10,206 nucleotides of DNA from Gemmatimonadota bacterium (GCA_026706165.1 JAPOZF010000212.1:1798-12003), one strand, 5' to 3'; counted from the first letter of the stretch, positions 1 through 6,433 are shown. Notes: generated by a model not told the origin, from the letters alone. Numbers and translations are program-made.

Positions 1-59
1 CCGGCCGTTCCGCCGCCATATTCCGCGCAATCCTCGGCAACCCAGACAAAAGGAGCTGA
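1..59 (+). CDS. Possible C-terminal tail of an upstream gene (partial)
   Basis: One frame is open from the window edge to a TGA at 57-59 and gives a short tail ending in NPDKRS. The stop overlaps the Shine-Dalgarno region of the following sialidase-like gene, as expected for the last gene upstream in an operon. Only 18 residues are visible, so no family can be named and the frame could be open by chance. The two other forward frames also lack stops until about position 63 or beyond, so this choice rests mainly on the position of the stop. Confidence 0.3.
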   Translation, partial: GRSAAIFRAILGNPDKRS

Positions 60-63
60 AGCG

Positions 64-1203
64 ATGATCAAGTCCGTCCTCTTCCGGGAAGACAACGTGT
101 ACAAGGCCTTCCCCGACCTCGTCGAGTGCGGCGACGGCACCTGGGTGTGCATCTACCGGGAGAGCCTCGGCCACACCGCCCTCCCGTTCGGACGCATCGC
201 CTGCCACCTCAGCCACGACGGCGGCCGCACCTGGAGCGAGAAGGCGATCATCGACGAAGTGACCGACCCGGAGACCGAAGGCCGCCTCAACAACCCGCGC
301 CTGCTCGCCCTCGACGGCTCCGAGCTGCTGATCATCTGCGACCTGCTGCCCCGCCTCGAGCCGGAGGACCACCCCGACTCCGAGATCTTCATCTACCGCT
401 CGACCGACTCGGGGCGCACCTGGTCCGGGCGCGCCTCGACCGGGATCCGGGGCCACATCTGCCCCTGCATCTTCCGCACCCGGGCCGGAGAGATCATCAT
501 CGGCGGCGACCGCGTCGGAGCGCGCGACGACCCGGACGCGGTCTGGATCCACAACGCCTTCACCTCGACCGACGGCGGACGCACCTGGGGACCGGCCGTC
601 CACGTCTGCTCCGACCCGGAGCTGTGGCTCAACGAGGGGACCTACGTCGAGCTCGACGACGGCACCCTGGTCTGCTACCTGCGCGAGGACCTGAAGCGCG
701 CCATCGGCTACAAGGCGATTTCGCGGGACCGCGGCAGGACCTGGTCCGGCCCCTTTCCCACCTTCCTGACCTGCTGCGTCGGCAGGCCGCGGGCCGGCAT
801 CCTGCGCAGCGGCGAGGTCGCCATCGTCCACGGGTTCCAGCGCCTGACGCCGCCGCGCAACCTCGTGCTCCACGTCGAGACCCAGGAGATCGCCGCCGAC
901 CCGGACTGCACCGCCAACCGCGCCCGCCAGGCCGGCCACCGGTATTTCTTCATCGACCACGACCGCAGCATCCACTGCGACGGCGCCTACTCGGGGTGGG
1001 TTCAGAGGCCCTCCGGGGACCTGTTCGTCGTGCAGTACATCAACGACGACAGCCCGTACGCCCACATCCGCGGCTACGAGATCGACCGCTCCGACTGGAT
1101 CCTCTGCCCCGAGGGGGACCTGTTGCTCGAGCCGCCGCGCTGGCCCGGTTACACCGACAGGGCCGCCGCCGCGAGCGGGGAGCTGTATGGAAAAGGGGGA
1201 TGA
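64..1203 (+). CDS. Sialidase-like six-bladed beta-propeller protein (Asp-box/BNR repeats), cytoplasmic
   Basis: A 379-residue protein of the sialidase superfamily, whose members hydrolyse terminal sialic acid or related sugars. It has four clear Asp-boxes (S-x-D-x-G-x-T-W) at residues 50-57, 113-120, 168-175 and 220-227. An early YRES (Arg32), NNPR (Arg79), NEGTYVEL (Glu191 region) followed by Arg207, and GRPR (about 240-243) sit where sialidases keep their arginines and acidic residue, but I cannot assign the triad without a structural alignment. There is no signal peptide or membrane segment, so it should act in the cytoplasm on imported oligosaccharides. The ATG at 64 is preceded by AAAGGAG with a 9-base spacer, which settles the start. 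Many environmental bacteria carry this sialidase-like family without proven sialidase activity, so the substrate is open. Confidence 0.88.
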   Translation: MIKSVLFREDNVYKAFPDLVECGDGTWVCIYRESLGHTALPFGRIACHLSHDGGRTWSEKAIIDEVTDPETEGRLNNPRLLALDGSELLIICDLLPRLEPEDHPDSEIFIYRSTDSGRTWSGRASTGIRGHICPCIFRTRAGEIIIGGDRVGARDDPDAVWIHNAFTSTDGGRTWGPAVHVCSDPELWLNEGTYVELDDGTLVCYLREDLKRAIGYKAISRDRGRTWSGPFPTFLTCCVGRPRAGILRSGEVAIVHGFQRLTPPRNLVLHVETQEIAADPDCTANRARQAGHRYFFIDHDRSIHCDGAYSGWVQRPSGDLFVVQYINDDSPYAHIRGYEIDRSDWILCPEGDLLLEPPRWPGYTDRAAAASGELYGKGG

Positions 1204-1569
1204 TTTGGGGCGGTCCAAGGCCGTTCAGCTGCCGGGGCCAATTCGCCGCCATCGCTTTCGCTATTTCCGCGGCATCCGGCCCTGGCAGCCGGTGGTACGG
1301 AGCATTATGCGGGACCCCTGGTTCACTTTGTACCGCGGGAATTGCCGGGACCGCCCTGGGCAAGTCAGCTCCGCAGCCGCTGACGGTAAAGCTTCACGAA
1401 AGGACGAGGCTGACGGGTTGCGCCCAACCGATCACCGCGCCCGAGGGACCCCTGACTCCCCTTCCCCGCCAGCAATCACCCCGCTGGGTTCGGGGTTGCC
1501 CGGGGTTCCCCGGCAGTCCCGGCGGCGACGGAAAGCTGTAAGGAAGGTTTGCGGCCCGGAGCCGGAGAC
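1204..1569. other. Non-coding gap between convergent genes, with GC-rich palindromes
   Basis: This 366-base stretch lies between the sialidase-like gene (+) and the nucleotidase (-). The open frames crossing it are long only because GC-rich sequence lacks stops; they are arginine- and proline-rich and match nothing I know. Two adjacent stem-forming sequences are present: CCCCG/CGGGG at 1479-1483 and 1491-1495, and CCGGGG-TT-CCCCGG at 1500-1513. They could help end transcription from both sides, but neither has a following T-run. I see no gene, RNA or repeat here that I can support. Confidence 0.5.
1479..1513. terminator. Possible bidirectional transcription end, two GC stems
   Basis: Two neighbouring inverted repeats lie between convergent genes. 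The first is CCCCG with a 7-base loop and CGGGG; the second is the near-perfect palindrome CCGGGG-TT-CCCCGG. There is no T-tract, so a classical intrinsic terminator is not shown and in GC-rich DNA such stems can arise by chance. The location between two gene ends is the main argument. Confidence 0.25.
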
Positions 1570-2199
1570 CTACCCGATCCCGAGCGCCGCCATCACCGCC
1601 TGCCAGTCGCGGCAGCGGGTGATCAGGGGGTGGGCGTCGGCTTCGGGGTCGCGGTTCCAGGGCCGGTCCATCAGCATCACCGGGGTGCGCATGCTCCCGG
1701 CAAGGATGCGCGCCATCCCGAGGTGGTCCTCGACCGCGGCGCCGAACTCGAGATCCGCCAGCTCCTCCAGCGACAGCAGCCCGGCCGGGTCGACGGGAAA
1801 GGCCTCCTCCTGCTGCATTTTCCCGTACTTGTCGACGAACACCAGCTCGTCGTGCGGCACCCCGCGGTCGGCGAGCCATGCCCGGGTCAGCTCTCTCGAA
1901 GCGGCCGGCCTGCCGGTGACCACCCAGACCTCGATGCCGCGGGCGCGGCAGGCGGCCAGGCTCTCGACCGCCCCCTCCCGAAGCGCCACGCCTGACAGCA
2001 CGTCCGCCTCGTTGGAGCGCCGGTAGAAATCCGCGGTTTCCTCCGCGTCCATGCCGAATACGGCGTCGAGATCGAAGGAGGTCACCTCCTCGAAGGGGAC
2101 CCTCAGGCCGTACTCCTGCTCGGCCATGACCAGCAGCCGCTGCGCGGTCTCGCCGATGACGTCGTCGAGGTCGACGTAGAGTCTGTCGAGTGGATTCAC
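1570..2199 (-). CDS. HAD-superfamily 5'(3')-deoxyribonucleotidase-like phosphatase (NT5C-type)
   Basis: A 209-residue soluble HAD phosphatase, probably of the NT5C/YqfW nucleotidase group that dephosphorylates (deoxy)nucleoside monophosphates. Motif I is DLDDV (Asp10 nucleophile, Asp12 acid/base), motif II is VVTGRP (Thr95), motif III is one of the lysines in VDKYGK (124-127), and motif IV is the Glu157-Asp158 pair in AVEDH. The later MLMDRPWNR (about 175-183) is a hallmark of this nucleotidase group. All catalytic positions are present and the length fits the family. The start is a GTG at 2199, only 9 codons before motif I, with no strong Shine-Dalgarno. It is divergent from the hydroxylase-like gene with three bases between start codons, so its promoter must lie inside that neighbour. 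Substrate is inferred from family only. Confidence 0.85.
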   Translation of the reverse strand: MNPLDRLYVDLDDVIGETAQRLLVMAEQEYGLRVPFEEVTSFDLDAVFGMDAEETADFYRRSNEADVLSGVALREGAVESLAACRARGIEVWVVTGRPAASRELTRAWLADRGVPHDELVFVDKYGKMQQEEAFPVDPAGLLSLEELADLEFGAAVEDHLGMARILAGSMRTPVMLMDRPWNRDPEADAHPLITRCRDWQAVMAALGIG

Positions 2200-2202
2200 C
2201 GA

Positions 2203-2787
2203 ATGTTATCTTGCCATGTCATGACGTCGATCGCCGAACAGCGGGGCAGCCTGACCCAACTCGCGGTTCCCGCGGCAATCTTTCTGCCGCTGGCCGCCGG
2301 CCTGTCCGCATGGGCCGCCGGAGGCATGCCGGTTGCCCGGCTGTGCGGCCTGATCGCCGCGGGGCTGCTGATCTGGACTCTCGTCGAGTACCTCGTTCAC
2401 CGCATTCTCTTTCACCTGGAATCCGGCAGCCCCATGGTGCAGCGCATGGTCTACCTGTATCACGGGCGCCACCACGACCACCCGTCCGACACCCGGCGGC
2501 TTACCATGTCGCTGGCCTTCACCCTTCCGGTGGCGGCGCTGTTCTACGGACTGTTCTGGCTGCTTGCCGGTTTCCTCGCCGCGGCCCCGCTGTTCGCCGG
2601 CCTCGCCCTGGGGTACTTGGCCTACGAGACCGTTCACTACCTCGTGCACACCGGACAGCTCCGGGGCTGGGGGCTGATGCGGCAGTTGCGGCGCTACCAC
2701 CTCGGCCACCACTACCGGGACGACACCGTCGCCTACGGGGTCACCACCCCGCTCTGGGACTTCGTCTTCGGCAGCCGCCGGCGCTGA
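2203..2787 (+). CDS. Membrane-bound fatty acid hydroxylase/sterol desaturase superfamily protein
   Basis: A 194-residue integral membrane protein of the di-iron fatty acid hydroxylase family (FA2H/carotene hydroxylase/sterol desaturase type). The histidine clusters that bind two irons are complete: HRILFH (66-71), HGRHHDH (87-93), HYLVH (145-149) and HLGHH (166-170). Hydrophobic stretches at about 20-40, 46-63, 102-125 and 127-144 should form the membrane helices and place the histidines on one face. Small members of this family hydroxylate lipid acyl chains using O2. The start could be the ATG at 2203 or the in-frame ATG at 2221, and neither has a good ribosome site. The gene runs convergently into the DUF1080 gene with 10 bases between stops. 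The exact lipid substrate cannot be read from the sequence. Confidence 0.85.
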   Translation: MLSCHVMTSIAEQRGSLTQLAVPAAIFLPLAAGLSAWAAGGMPVARLCGLIAAGLLIWTLVEYLVHRILFHLESGSPMVQRMVYLYHGRHHDHPSDTRRLTMSLAFTLPVAALFYGLFWLLAGFLAAAPLFAGLALGYLAYETVHYLVHTGQLRGWGLMRQLRRYHLGHHYRDDTVAYGVTTPLWDFVFGSRRR

Positions 2788-2797
2788 TCCTTCCAGC

Positions 2798-3542
2798 CTA
2801 CTCGTCGTACCCTCTCAGCCTCCGCACCCAGATGTTGCGGTAGCGCACCGGGTTGCCGTGGTCCTGCAGGTGCAGGGGCCCTTCCGGGTCGTGGGGGGTG
2901 TCGTAGTTGGCCGAACTGCGGTTGCCGGTGGGGCCGAGGATCTCCTGCCGGTGGTGGAGGAGCACGCCGTTCTGCAGCACGGTGATAAACGCCGGCTTCT
3001 CGAGCTTTCCGTCCGCGTTCCAGCGCGGCGCCTCGAAGACGATGTCGTACGACTGCCACTCCCCCGGAGGGCGCGAGGCGTTGACCAGCGGCGGGTACTG
3101 GCCGTAGATCGCCCCGCACTGGCCGTCGGCGTAGGTCGGGTTGTCGTACCCGTCGAGCACCTGGATCTCGTACTTGTCCATCAGGAAAACGCCGCTGTTG
3201 CCGCGGCCCTGGCTGTCCCCCTGAACCTCGGCCGGCTCGGCCCACTCGAGGTGCAGCTGGCAGTCGCCGAACTGCTCCCTGCTGAGGATGTTGCCGGTGC
3301 CGCCGACCACCTCCATGCAGCCGTTCTCCACCTTCCACTGCGCCTCGCCGTCGCGGCCGACCCAGCCGGACAGGTCGGTGCCGTCGAACAGGACGACGGC
3401 GTCGGAGGGGGGGCGCCCGGGTGCGCCGGGGGTGCCGCCGCCCGGATCGACCACCCGGGGCTGCGGCCGGTCGCCGTCGTGGACCCGCCACTTGCCGCCG
3501 GAGCATCGGAGTATCGTCGTAGCCCACGTTCTGCTTTGCCAT
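2798..3542 (-). CDS. DUF1080 (3-keto-disaccharide hydrolase-like) protein, apparently frameshifted near its start
   Basis: Most of this gene encodes a DUF1080 domain, a concanavalin-like beta-sandwich family that includes 3-keto-glycoside hydrolases and is abundant in polymer-degrading bacteria. Recognisable blocks are VLFDGTDLSGW, the RGNSGVFL segment, YEIQVLDGY, PGEWQSYDI, LHLQDHGNPVRYRNIW and the terminal RGYDE. The reading frame of this domain stays open to an ATG at 3595. However, the family-like start MAKQNVGYDDTP lies in another frame, beginning at ATG 3542 with AAAGGAA 8 bases upstream. The frames meet near 3499-3501, where MLPGGKW would be expected but two bases seem missing (CTCCGGC instead of, for example, CTCCCCGGC). 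Repaired, the protein is about 248 residues with no signal peptide. The lesion may be a real indel or a sequencing error. Confidence 0.8.
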
Positions 3543-3550
3543 CTGTCGCG

Positions 3551-3557
3551 TTCCTTT
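3551..3557 (-). promoter_or_regulatory. Ribosome binding site deciding the DUF1080 start at 3542
   Basis: On the minus strand AAAGGAA ends 8 bases before the ATG at 3540-3542. The alternative start at 3595, in the frame of the main domain, has no comparable site. This supports 3542 as the true start and hence a frame break inside the gene. Confidence 0.6.
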
Positions 3558-3648
3558 CTGGTTTCCGTTCGATGAACCGGTTGAATCTGCTTCACCGCCT
3601 GCCCGCTTTCAAATCGCGGTCCGGGGCCGCGTGGCTCCGGCGCCGGCG

Positions 3649-4806
3649 ATGAGCGGACCCATCGTCACCGGGGAGCTGCTGAAGGCCGGCTTCGTCGACC
3701 GGCCCAACCAGTTCCTCGTGCGCTGCCGGCTGGCCGGCGGCCGCCTCGTCCGCGCCTTCCTGCCGAACCCGGGGCGGATGTGGGAGCTGCTGTTCCCCGG
3801 GGTGGCGATGTACCTGACCGAAAACCGGGAGGCTTCCGGTGGTGCGGTCCGCCGCAGGACACGCTTCACCGCGGTCGCCGTCGAGCGGGACGGGGACCTT
3901 GTCTTCCTCCACACCGGGCTGACCAATGCCGTCGCCCGGCGCCTGATCGAAAGCGGCCGCATCCCCTCCCTCGCGGGAGCGGAGATAGCCGGCAGCGAGG
4001 TCCGGGTTGGCCGCAGCCGTTTCGACTTCCTGCTCTCCCGCGGGGGCGACGAGCTCTATCTCGAGGTGAAGTCCTGCACCCTCTACGGCAACCGCGTCGC
4101 CATGTTCCCCGACGCGGTGACCGCGCGCGGCAGGAGGCACCTGCTCGAGCTGGCCGAGCTTGCGCGCGGCGGCGTCAGGCCGGTGGTCCTGTTCGTCGTG
4201 CACACCCCGCGCGCCGACTGGTTCATGCCCGACTACCACTCCGACCTCGCCTTCAGCCGCACCCTGCTCGAAGTCCGCGACGCCGTCGACGTCCTGGCGG
4301 TTGCGGTTTCCTGGCGGCCCGGCCTGAGGCTGGGACCGCGGGTTCGGGAGCTGGAGATACCCTGGGAGTTTCTCGACAAGGAGGTCGACGACCGCGGCTC
4401 CTACTTCCTGCTGCTGCACCTGGCGCGGCGGCGGCGCCTCCGGGTGGGACAGCTCGGGTCGATCCTGTTCGAGAAGGGGCACTACGTGTACGCCGGCTCG
4501 GCCATGGCCAACCTCGGCACCAGGCTGGCGCGGCACTGCCGCCGGCGCAAGCGGATGCACTGGCACGTCGACTACCTGCGGCAGGCGGCCGACGCGGTGG
4601 TGCCGGTGCCGGTGCGCGCCTCGCGGCGGTTGGAGTGCGAGCTTGCCGGCGGCCTCGAGGCGATCATGGGAGCGGGGGTGCCGGGGTTCGGGTCCTCCGA
4701 TTGTGAATGCCGCTCCCACCTGTTCCGCAGCGAGGAGGCTCCCCTCGACCGCCGGGATTTCCACGAGCTGCTGCAGCGATACCGCATGCTGAGACCTCCG
4801 GGGTGA
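3649..4806 (+). CDS. sfsA: SfsA-type DNA/RNA nuclease fused to a C-terminal DUF123 (GIY-YIG-like) domain
   Basis: A two-domain protein of 385 residues from the ATG at 3649 (391 from an upstream GTG at 3631, which has no ribosome site). In the numbering from 3631, residues 10-235 match SfsA: DRPNQF (23-28), LPNPGRM (44-50), HTGLTNA (94-100), then a PD-(D/E)xK nuclease core with RFDFLL (Asp132), LEVKSCTL (Glu145, Lys147) and FPDAVTARG. Residues 256-370 match DUF123: GSYFLLLHL, GHYVYAGSA, RHCRR-K-MHWHVDYL, a conserved ECEL, and GFGSSDCECRSHLF at 352-365. SfsA was named for sugar fermentation stimulation in E. coli and later shown to have nuclease activity. DUF123 resembles GIY-YIG nucleases. Ordinary SfsA is about 230 residues, so the extra domain is the notable feature. 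Divergent from DUF1080 across 106 bases. Confidence 0.88.
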   Translation: MSGPIVTGELLKAGFVDRPNQFLVRCRLAGGRLVRAFLPNPGRMWELLFPGVAMYLTENREASGGAVRRRTRFTAVAVERDGDLVFLHTGLTNAVARRLIESGRIPSLAGAEIAGSEVRVGRSRFDFLLSRGGDELYLEVKSCTLYGNRVAMFPDAVTARGRRHLLELAELARGGVRPVVLFVVHTPRADWFMPDYHSDLAFSRTLLEVRDAVDVLAVAVSWRPGLRLGPRVRELEIPWEFLDKEVDDRGSYFLLLHLARRRRLRVGQLGSILFEKGHYVYAGSAMANLGTRLARHCRRRKRMHWHVDYLRQAADAVVPVPVRASRRLECELAGGLEAIMGAGVPGFGSSDCECRSHLFRSEEAPLDRRDFHELLQRYRMLRPPG

Positions 4807-4846
4807 TTGGATTTACATGGATCCCCGATGTCCCTGTTCCCTGGCG

Positions 4847-4874
4847 TTGACAAACGTACCACAATTGGTACACT
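4847..4874 (+). promoter_or_regulatory. Sigma-70-type promoter of the higBA operon
   Basis: A perfect -35 box TTGACA at 4847-4852 is followed after 16 bases by TACACT at 4869-4874 (four of six matches to TATAAT). Transcription would start near 4880-4883, at or just before the toxin ATG at 4883. It is the clearest promoter in the window. Confidence 0.7.
4856..4871. promoter_or_regulatory. Operator-like palindrome between the -35 and -10 boxes
   Basis: GTACCACAATTGGTAC has perfect 6-base arms (GTACCA/TGGTAC) around CAAT. It fills the promoter spacer and overlaps the -10 box, so a bound repressor would block RNA polymerase. HigA-type antitoxins bind such palindromes and repress their own operon; that HigA here binds this one is inferred from position. 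Confidence 0.65.
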
Positions 4875-4882
4875 AAGGACCG

Positions 4883-5233
4883 ATGAAAGAAACCAGATCG
4901 CTGGCAGTGCACTTTTATCGCACTGGGTCAGGACGGGAACCGGTAAGAACTTGGCTCCGCAGCCTGGATCGCGAATCGAAGAAGAATATTGGAGCAGACA
5001 TCAAGACAGTTCAGTTCGGGTTGCCCATTGGAATGCCGGTTGTACGCAAACTCGATAGCGATCTTTGGGAGATTCGAAGCATTCTGCCCGGTTCGAATTC
5101 CCGAATACAATTTACCGTTTTCAATGGCACAGTTCTTCTGTTGCACGGCTTCATCAAAAAAAGTCAGAAAACCCCTGCAAGAGACCTTGCCTTGGCACGA
5201 TCAAGACTGAAAATGTTCCGGGAGGAACGATGA
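4883..5233 (+). CDS. higB: HigB/RelE-type toxin (phage Gp49-like family), mRNA interferase
   Basis: A 116-residue toxin of the RelE/HigB superfamily, phage-derived Gp49-like branch. These proteins bind the ribosome and cut mRNA. The family signature is complete: LWEIRSIL (61-68), SRIQF (73-77), LLLHGFIKKSQKTP (85-98) and the closing A-x-x-R segment. Its length is normal. The ATG at 4883 is the only good start. TAAGGA sits just before it but only 3 bases away, and the predicted transcription start is nearly at the ATG, so the message may be almost leaderless. The stop overlaps the antitoxin start as ATGA at 5230-5233. Base composition is visibly lower in GC than the flanking genes, which suggests acquisition by transfer. 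Confidence 0.92.
   Translation: MKETRSLAVHFYRTGSGREPVRTWLRSLDRESKKNIGADIKTVQFGLPIGMPVVRKLDSDLWEIRSILPGSNSRIQFTVFNGTVLLLHGFIKKSQKTPARDLALARSRLKMFREER
5220..5225 (+). promoter_or_regulatory. Strong ribosome binding site for the antitoxin, inside the toxin gene
   Basis: GGGAGG lies 4 bases before the antitoxin ATG at 5230. It is much stronger than anything available to the toxin and supports the internal ATG rather than the longer upstream open frame as the antitoxin start. Confidence 0.6.
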
Positions 5234-5508
5234 AAAAGCATGTCGGCAGCAATTTCGATGACTTCCTCACAGAGGAAGGCATTCTCAGTGAAGTGGAAAC
5301 CACCGCGGTGAAACGCGTCATCGCATATCAGCTGCGTCAGTTCATGGAGGAAAACAACCTGTCGAAAACCGCCATGGCCGAACGCATGCAAACCAGCCGG
5401 TCCGCTCTCGACCGGTTGCTCGATTCAACCAACTGCTCGGTTACGCTTCAGACGATGGGACGCGCCGCGCAGGCCCTCGGGAAAAAACTCCACATCGAAC
5501 TCACCTGA
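5230..5508 (+). CDS. higA: HigA-type antitoxin, XRE-family helix-turn-helix protein
   Basis: A 92-residue DNA-binding antitoxin that neutralises HigB and probably represses the operon. The helix-turn-helix lies at about residues 44-65 (LSKTAMAERMQTSRSALDRL), followed by a helix with TLQTMGRAAQALGKKLHIEL, the usual ending of this subfamily. The frame stays open upstream to 5065, but that part overlaps the toxin in another frame and is a shadow. The true start at 5230 overlaps the toxin stop (ATGA), implying coupled translation. The toxin-first order is the usual one for HigBA. The operator candidate is the palindrome at 4856-4871. Confidence 0.92.
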   Translation: MKKHVGSNFDDFLTEEGILSEVETTAVKRVIAYQLRQFMEENNLSKTAMAERMQTSRSALDRLLDSTNCSVTLQTMGRAAQALGKKLHIELT

Positions 5509-5509
5509 T

Positions 5510-5520
5510 CTGGTGACCAG
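5510..5520. repeat. Short perfect palindrome CTGGTGACCAG between higA and the SDR gene
   Basis: An 11-base palindrome (CTGGT-G-ACCAG) starts two bases after the higA stop and lies just before the SDR reading frame. It could be a protein-binding site or chance. There is no supporting box around it. Confidence 0.25.
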
Positions 5521-5527
5521 CACCGCG

Positions 5528-6325
5528 ATGAGTTCCACTTCTCCCAGCCGAAAGACAGGAGACAGAGCCATCATCGATCTCAGCGGAAAAGTCGCACTCA
5601 TAACCGGTTCGTCCCGCGGCATCGGCCGCGGCTGCGCCGTCGAGATGGCCCGTTGCGGCGCCGACGTCGCCATCAACTACAACACCCACGCCGAGGACGC
5701 GGAGGCGGTCGCCGCGGAGGTGACCGGCCTGGGGCGTCGGGCGGCCCTGTTCCAGGCCGACGTGTCGGACCGCGGCGCGGTCGAGGGCATGATCGACGGC
5801 GCCATCGACGAGTTGGGCCGCCTCGATACGGTGATCTGCAACGCCTACTACTCCAAACGGGAGCCGTTCCTCGAGCTCTCCCTCGAGGCGATGAGGCGCA
5901 CCCTCGAGGTGACGCTCATGGGGTCGTTCCACACCGCGCAGCACGCGGCGCGCCGCATGGTCGAGCAGGCCGGGGGTGGGCACATCCTCTTCATCAGCTC
6001 GGTGCTCTCCTTCATCCCGTTTCCTACCTCGATGCCCTACAACACCGCCAAGGCCGGGGTCAACCACATGGCCGCGACCATCGCCAAGGAGCTGGCCCCC
6101 CACCGCATCCGCGTCAACGTCATCGAGCCGGGCTGGACGGACACCCCCGGGGAACGGCAGTACGCCACGGAGGAGGAGCTGCGGGAAGGTGGGAAGGAGC
6201 TGCCGTGGGGGCGGCTGGGCACGATCGAGGATCTCGGCAAGGCCGCGGCCTTCCTCTCCTCGGACGCGGCCGACTACATCACCGCGGCCACCCTGCGGGT
6301 CGACGGGGGGTTCTGGGTGAAGTAG
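5528..6325 (+). CDS. Short-chain dehydrogenase/reductase (SDR, FabG-like classical type)
   Basis: A classical SDR oxidoreductase using NAD(P)H. In the numbering from a GTG at 5513 (270 residues), the cofactor motif TGSSRGIG is at 31-38, DVS at 83-85, CNA (Asn110) at 109-111, catalytic Ser163, Tyr176 and Lys180 in YNTAK, IEPGWTDTP at 204-212 and VDGG at 263-266. All catalytic residues are present and the length is normal. I place the start at the ATG at 5528, but family similarity begins only at residue 21 (IDLSGKVALITG). A strong AGGAG at 5557-5561 lies 8 bases before an ATC ATC pair at 5570, where an ATG would be expected. The gene follows higA by about 20 bases yet has the high GC of the left part of the window. 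The substrate is unknown. Confidence 0.88.
   Translation: MSSTSPSRKTGDRAIIDLSGKVALITGSSRGIGRGCAVEMARCGADVAINYNTHAEDAEAVAAEVTGLGRRAALFQADVSDRGAVEGMIDGAIDELGRLDTVICNAYYSKREPFLELSLEAMRRTLEVTLMGSFHTAQHAARRMVEQAGGGHILFISSVLSFIPFPTSMPYNTAKAGVNHMAATIAKELAPHRIRVNVIEPGWTDTPGERQYATEEELREGGKELPWGRLGTIEDLGKAAAFLSSDAADYITAATLRVDGGFWVK
5557..5561 (+). promoter_or_regulatory. Strong Shine-Dalgarno before an ATC codon in the SDR gene
   Basis: AGGAG is spaced 8 bases from ATC at 5570-5572, which is in frame with the SDR and exactly where the conserved domain begins. It suggests that the original start codon was ATG at this place. Confidence 0.45.
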
Positions 6326-6327
6326 CT

Positions 6328-6347
6328 CCGCCGATTCGCTGCGGCGG
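6328..6347 (+). terminator. Weak terminator-like hairpin after the SDR gene
   Basis: CCGCCG (6328-6333) and CGGCGG (6342-6347) can pair with an 8-base loop, two bases after the SDR stop. No T-run follows, so its role is uncertain. Confidence 0.3.
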
Positions 6348-6390
6348 CCAAGACCCCGCCCGCAACCGGAGCACGGCCGCGATCGGTGTC

Positions 6391-6433
6391 CCATATTCAT
6401 TTTTAAGGTTCCTGTTTCGTCGTCTCCATATTC
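6391..6433. repeat. Direct repeat CCATATTC at a change of base composition
   Basis: CCATATTC occurs at 6391-6398 and 6426-6433, in an AT-richer stretch of the gap between the SDR gene (+) and the aminotransferase gene (-). The sequence left of about 6385 is very GC-rich, while that to the right is less so. The repeat may be chance, but the location fits a possible junction. Confidence 0.25.

Noticed and set aside
126..1541. Long open frame overlapping the sialidase-like gene
   Set aside because: Its product is extremely rich in Arg and Pro, as expected for an off-frame read of GC-rich DNA, and it overlaps a clear gene.
1394..1879. Minus-strand open frame in the gap
   Set aside because: It is a shifted read of the nucleotidase gene extended into non-coding GC-rich DNA.
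1187..2026. Open frame from the sialidase end across the gap into the nucleotidase
   Set aside because: Low-complexity Ser/Arg/Pro composition, no known motif, and antisense to the nucleotidase with intact HAD motifs.
3543..3595. DUF1080 start at 3595
   Set aside because: The first about 30 residues from there are the shifted read of the family-like start at 3542 and no ribosome site precedes 3595.
2858..3652. Plus-strand open frame opposite DUF1080
   Set aside because: Antisense shadow rich in Val, Ala and Arg; the DUF1080 motifs are on the other strand.
3592..4764. Long minus-strand frame opposite sfsA
   Set aside because: Antisense shadow; SfsA and DUF123 motifs are unambiguous on the plus strand.
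5501..6400. Minus-strand frame opposite the SDR gene
   Set aside because: Gly/Arg-rich antisense shadow of a well-supported SDR.
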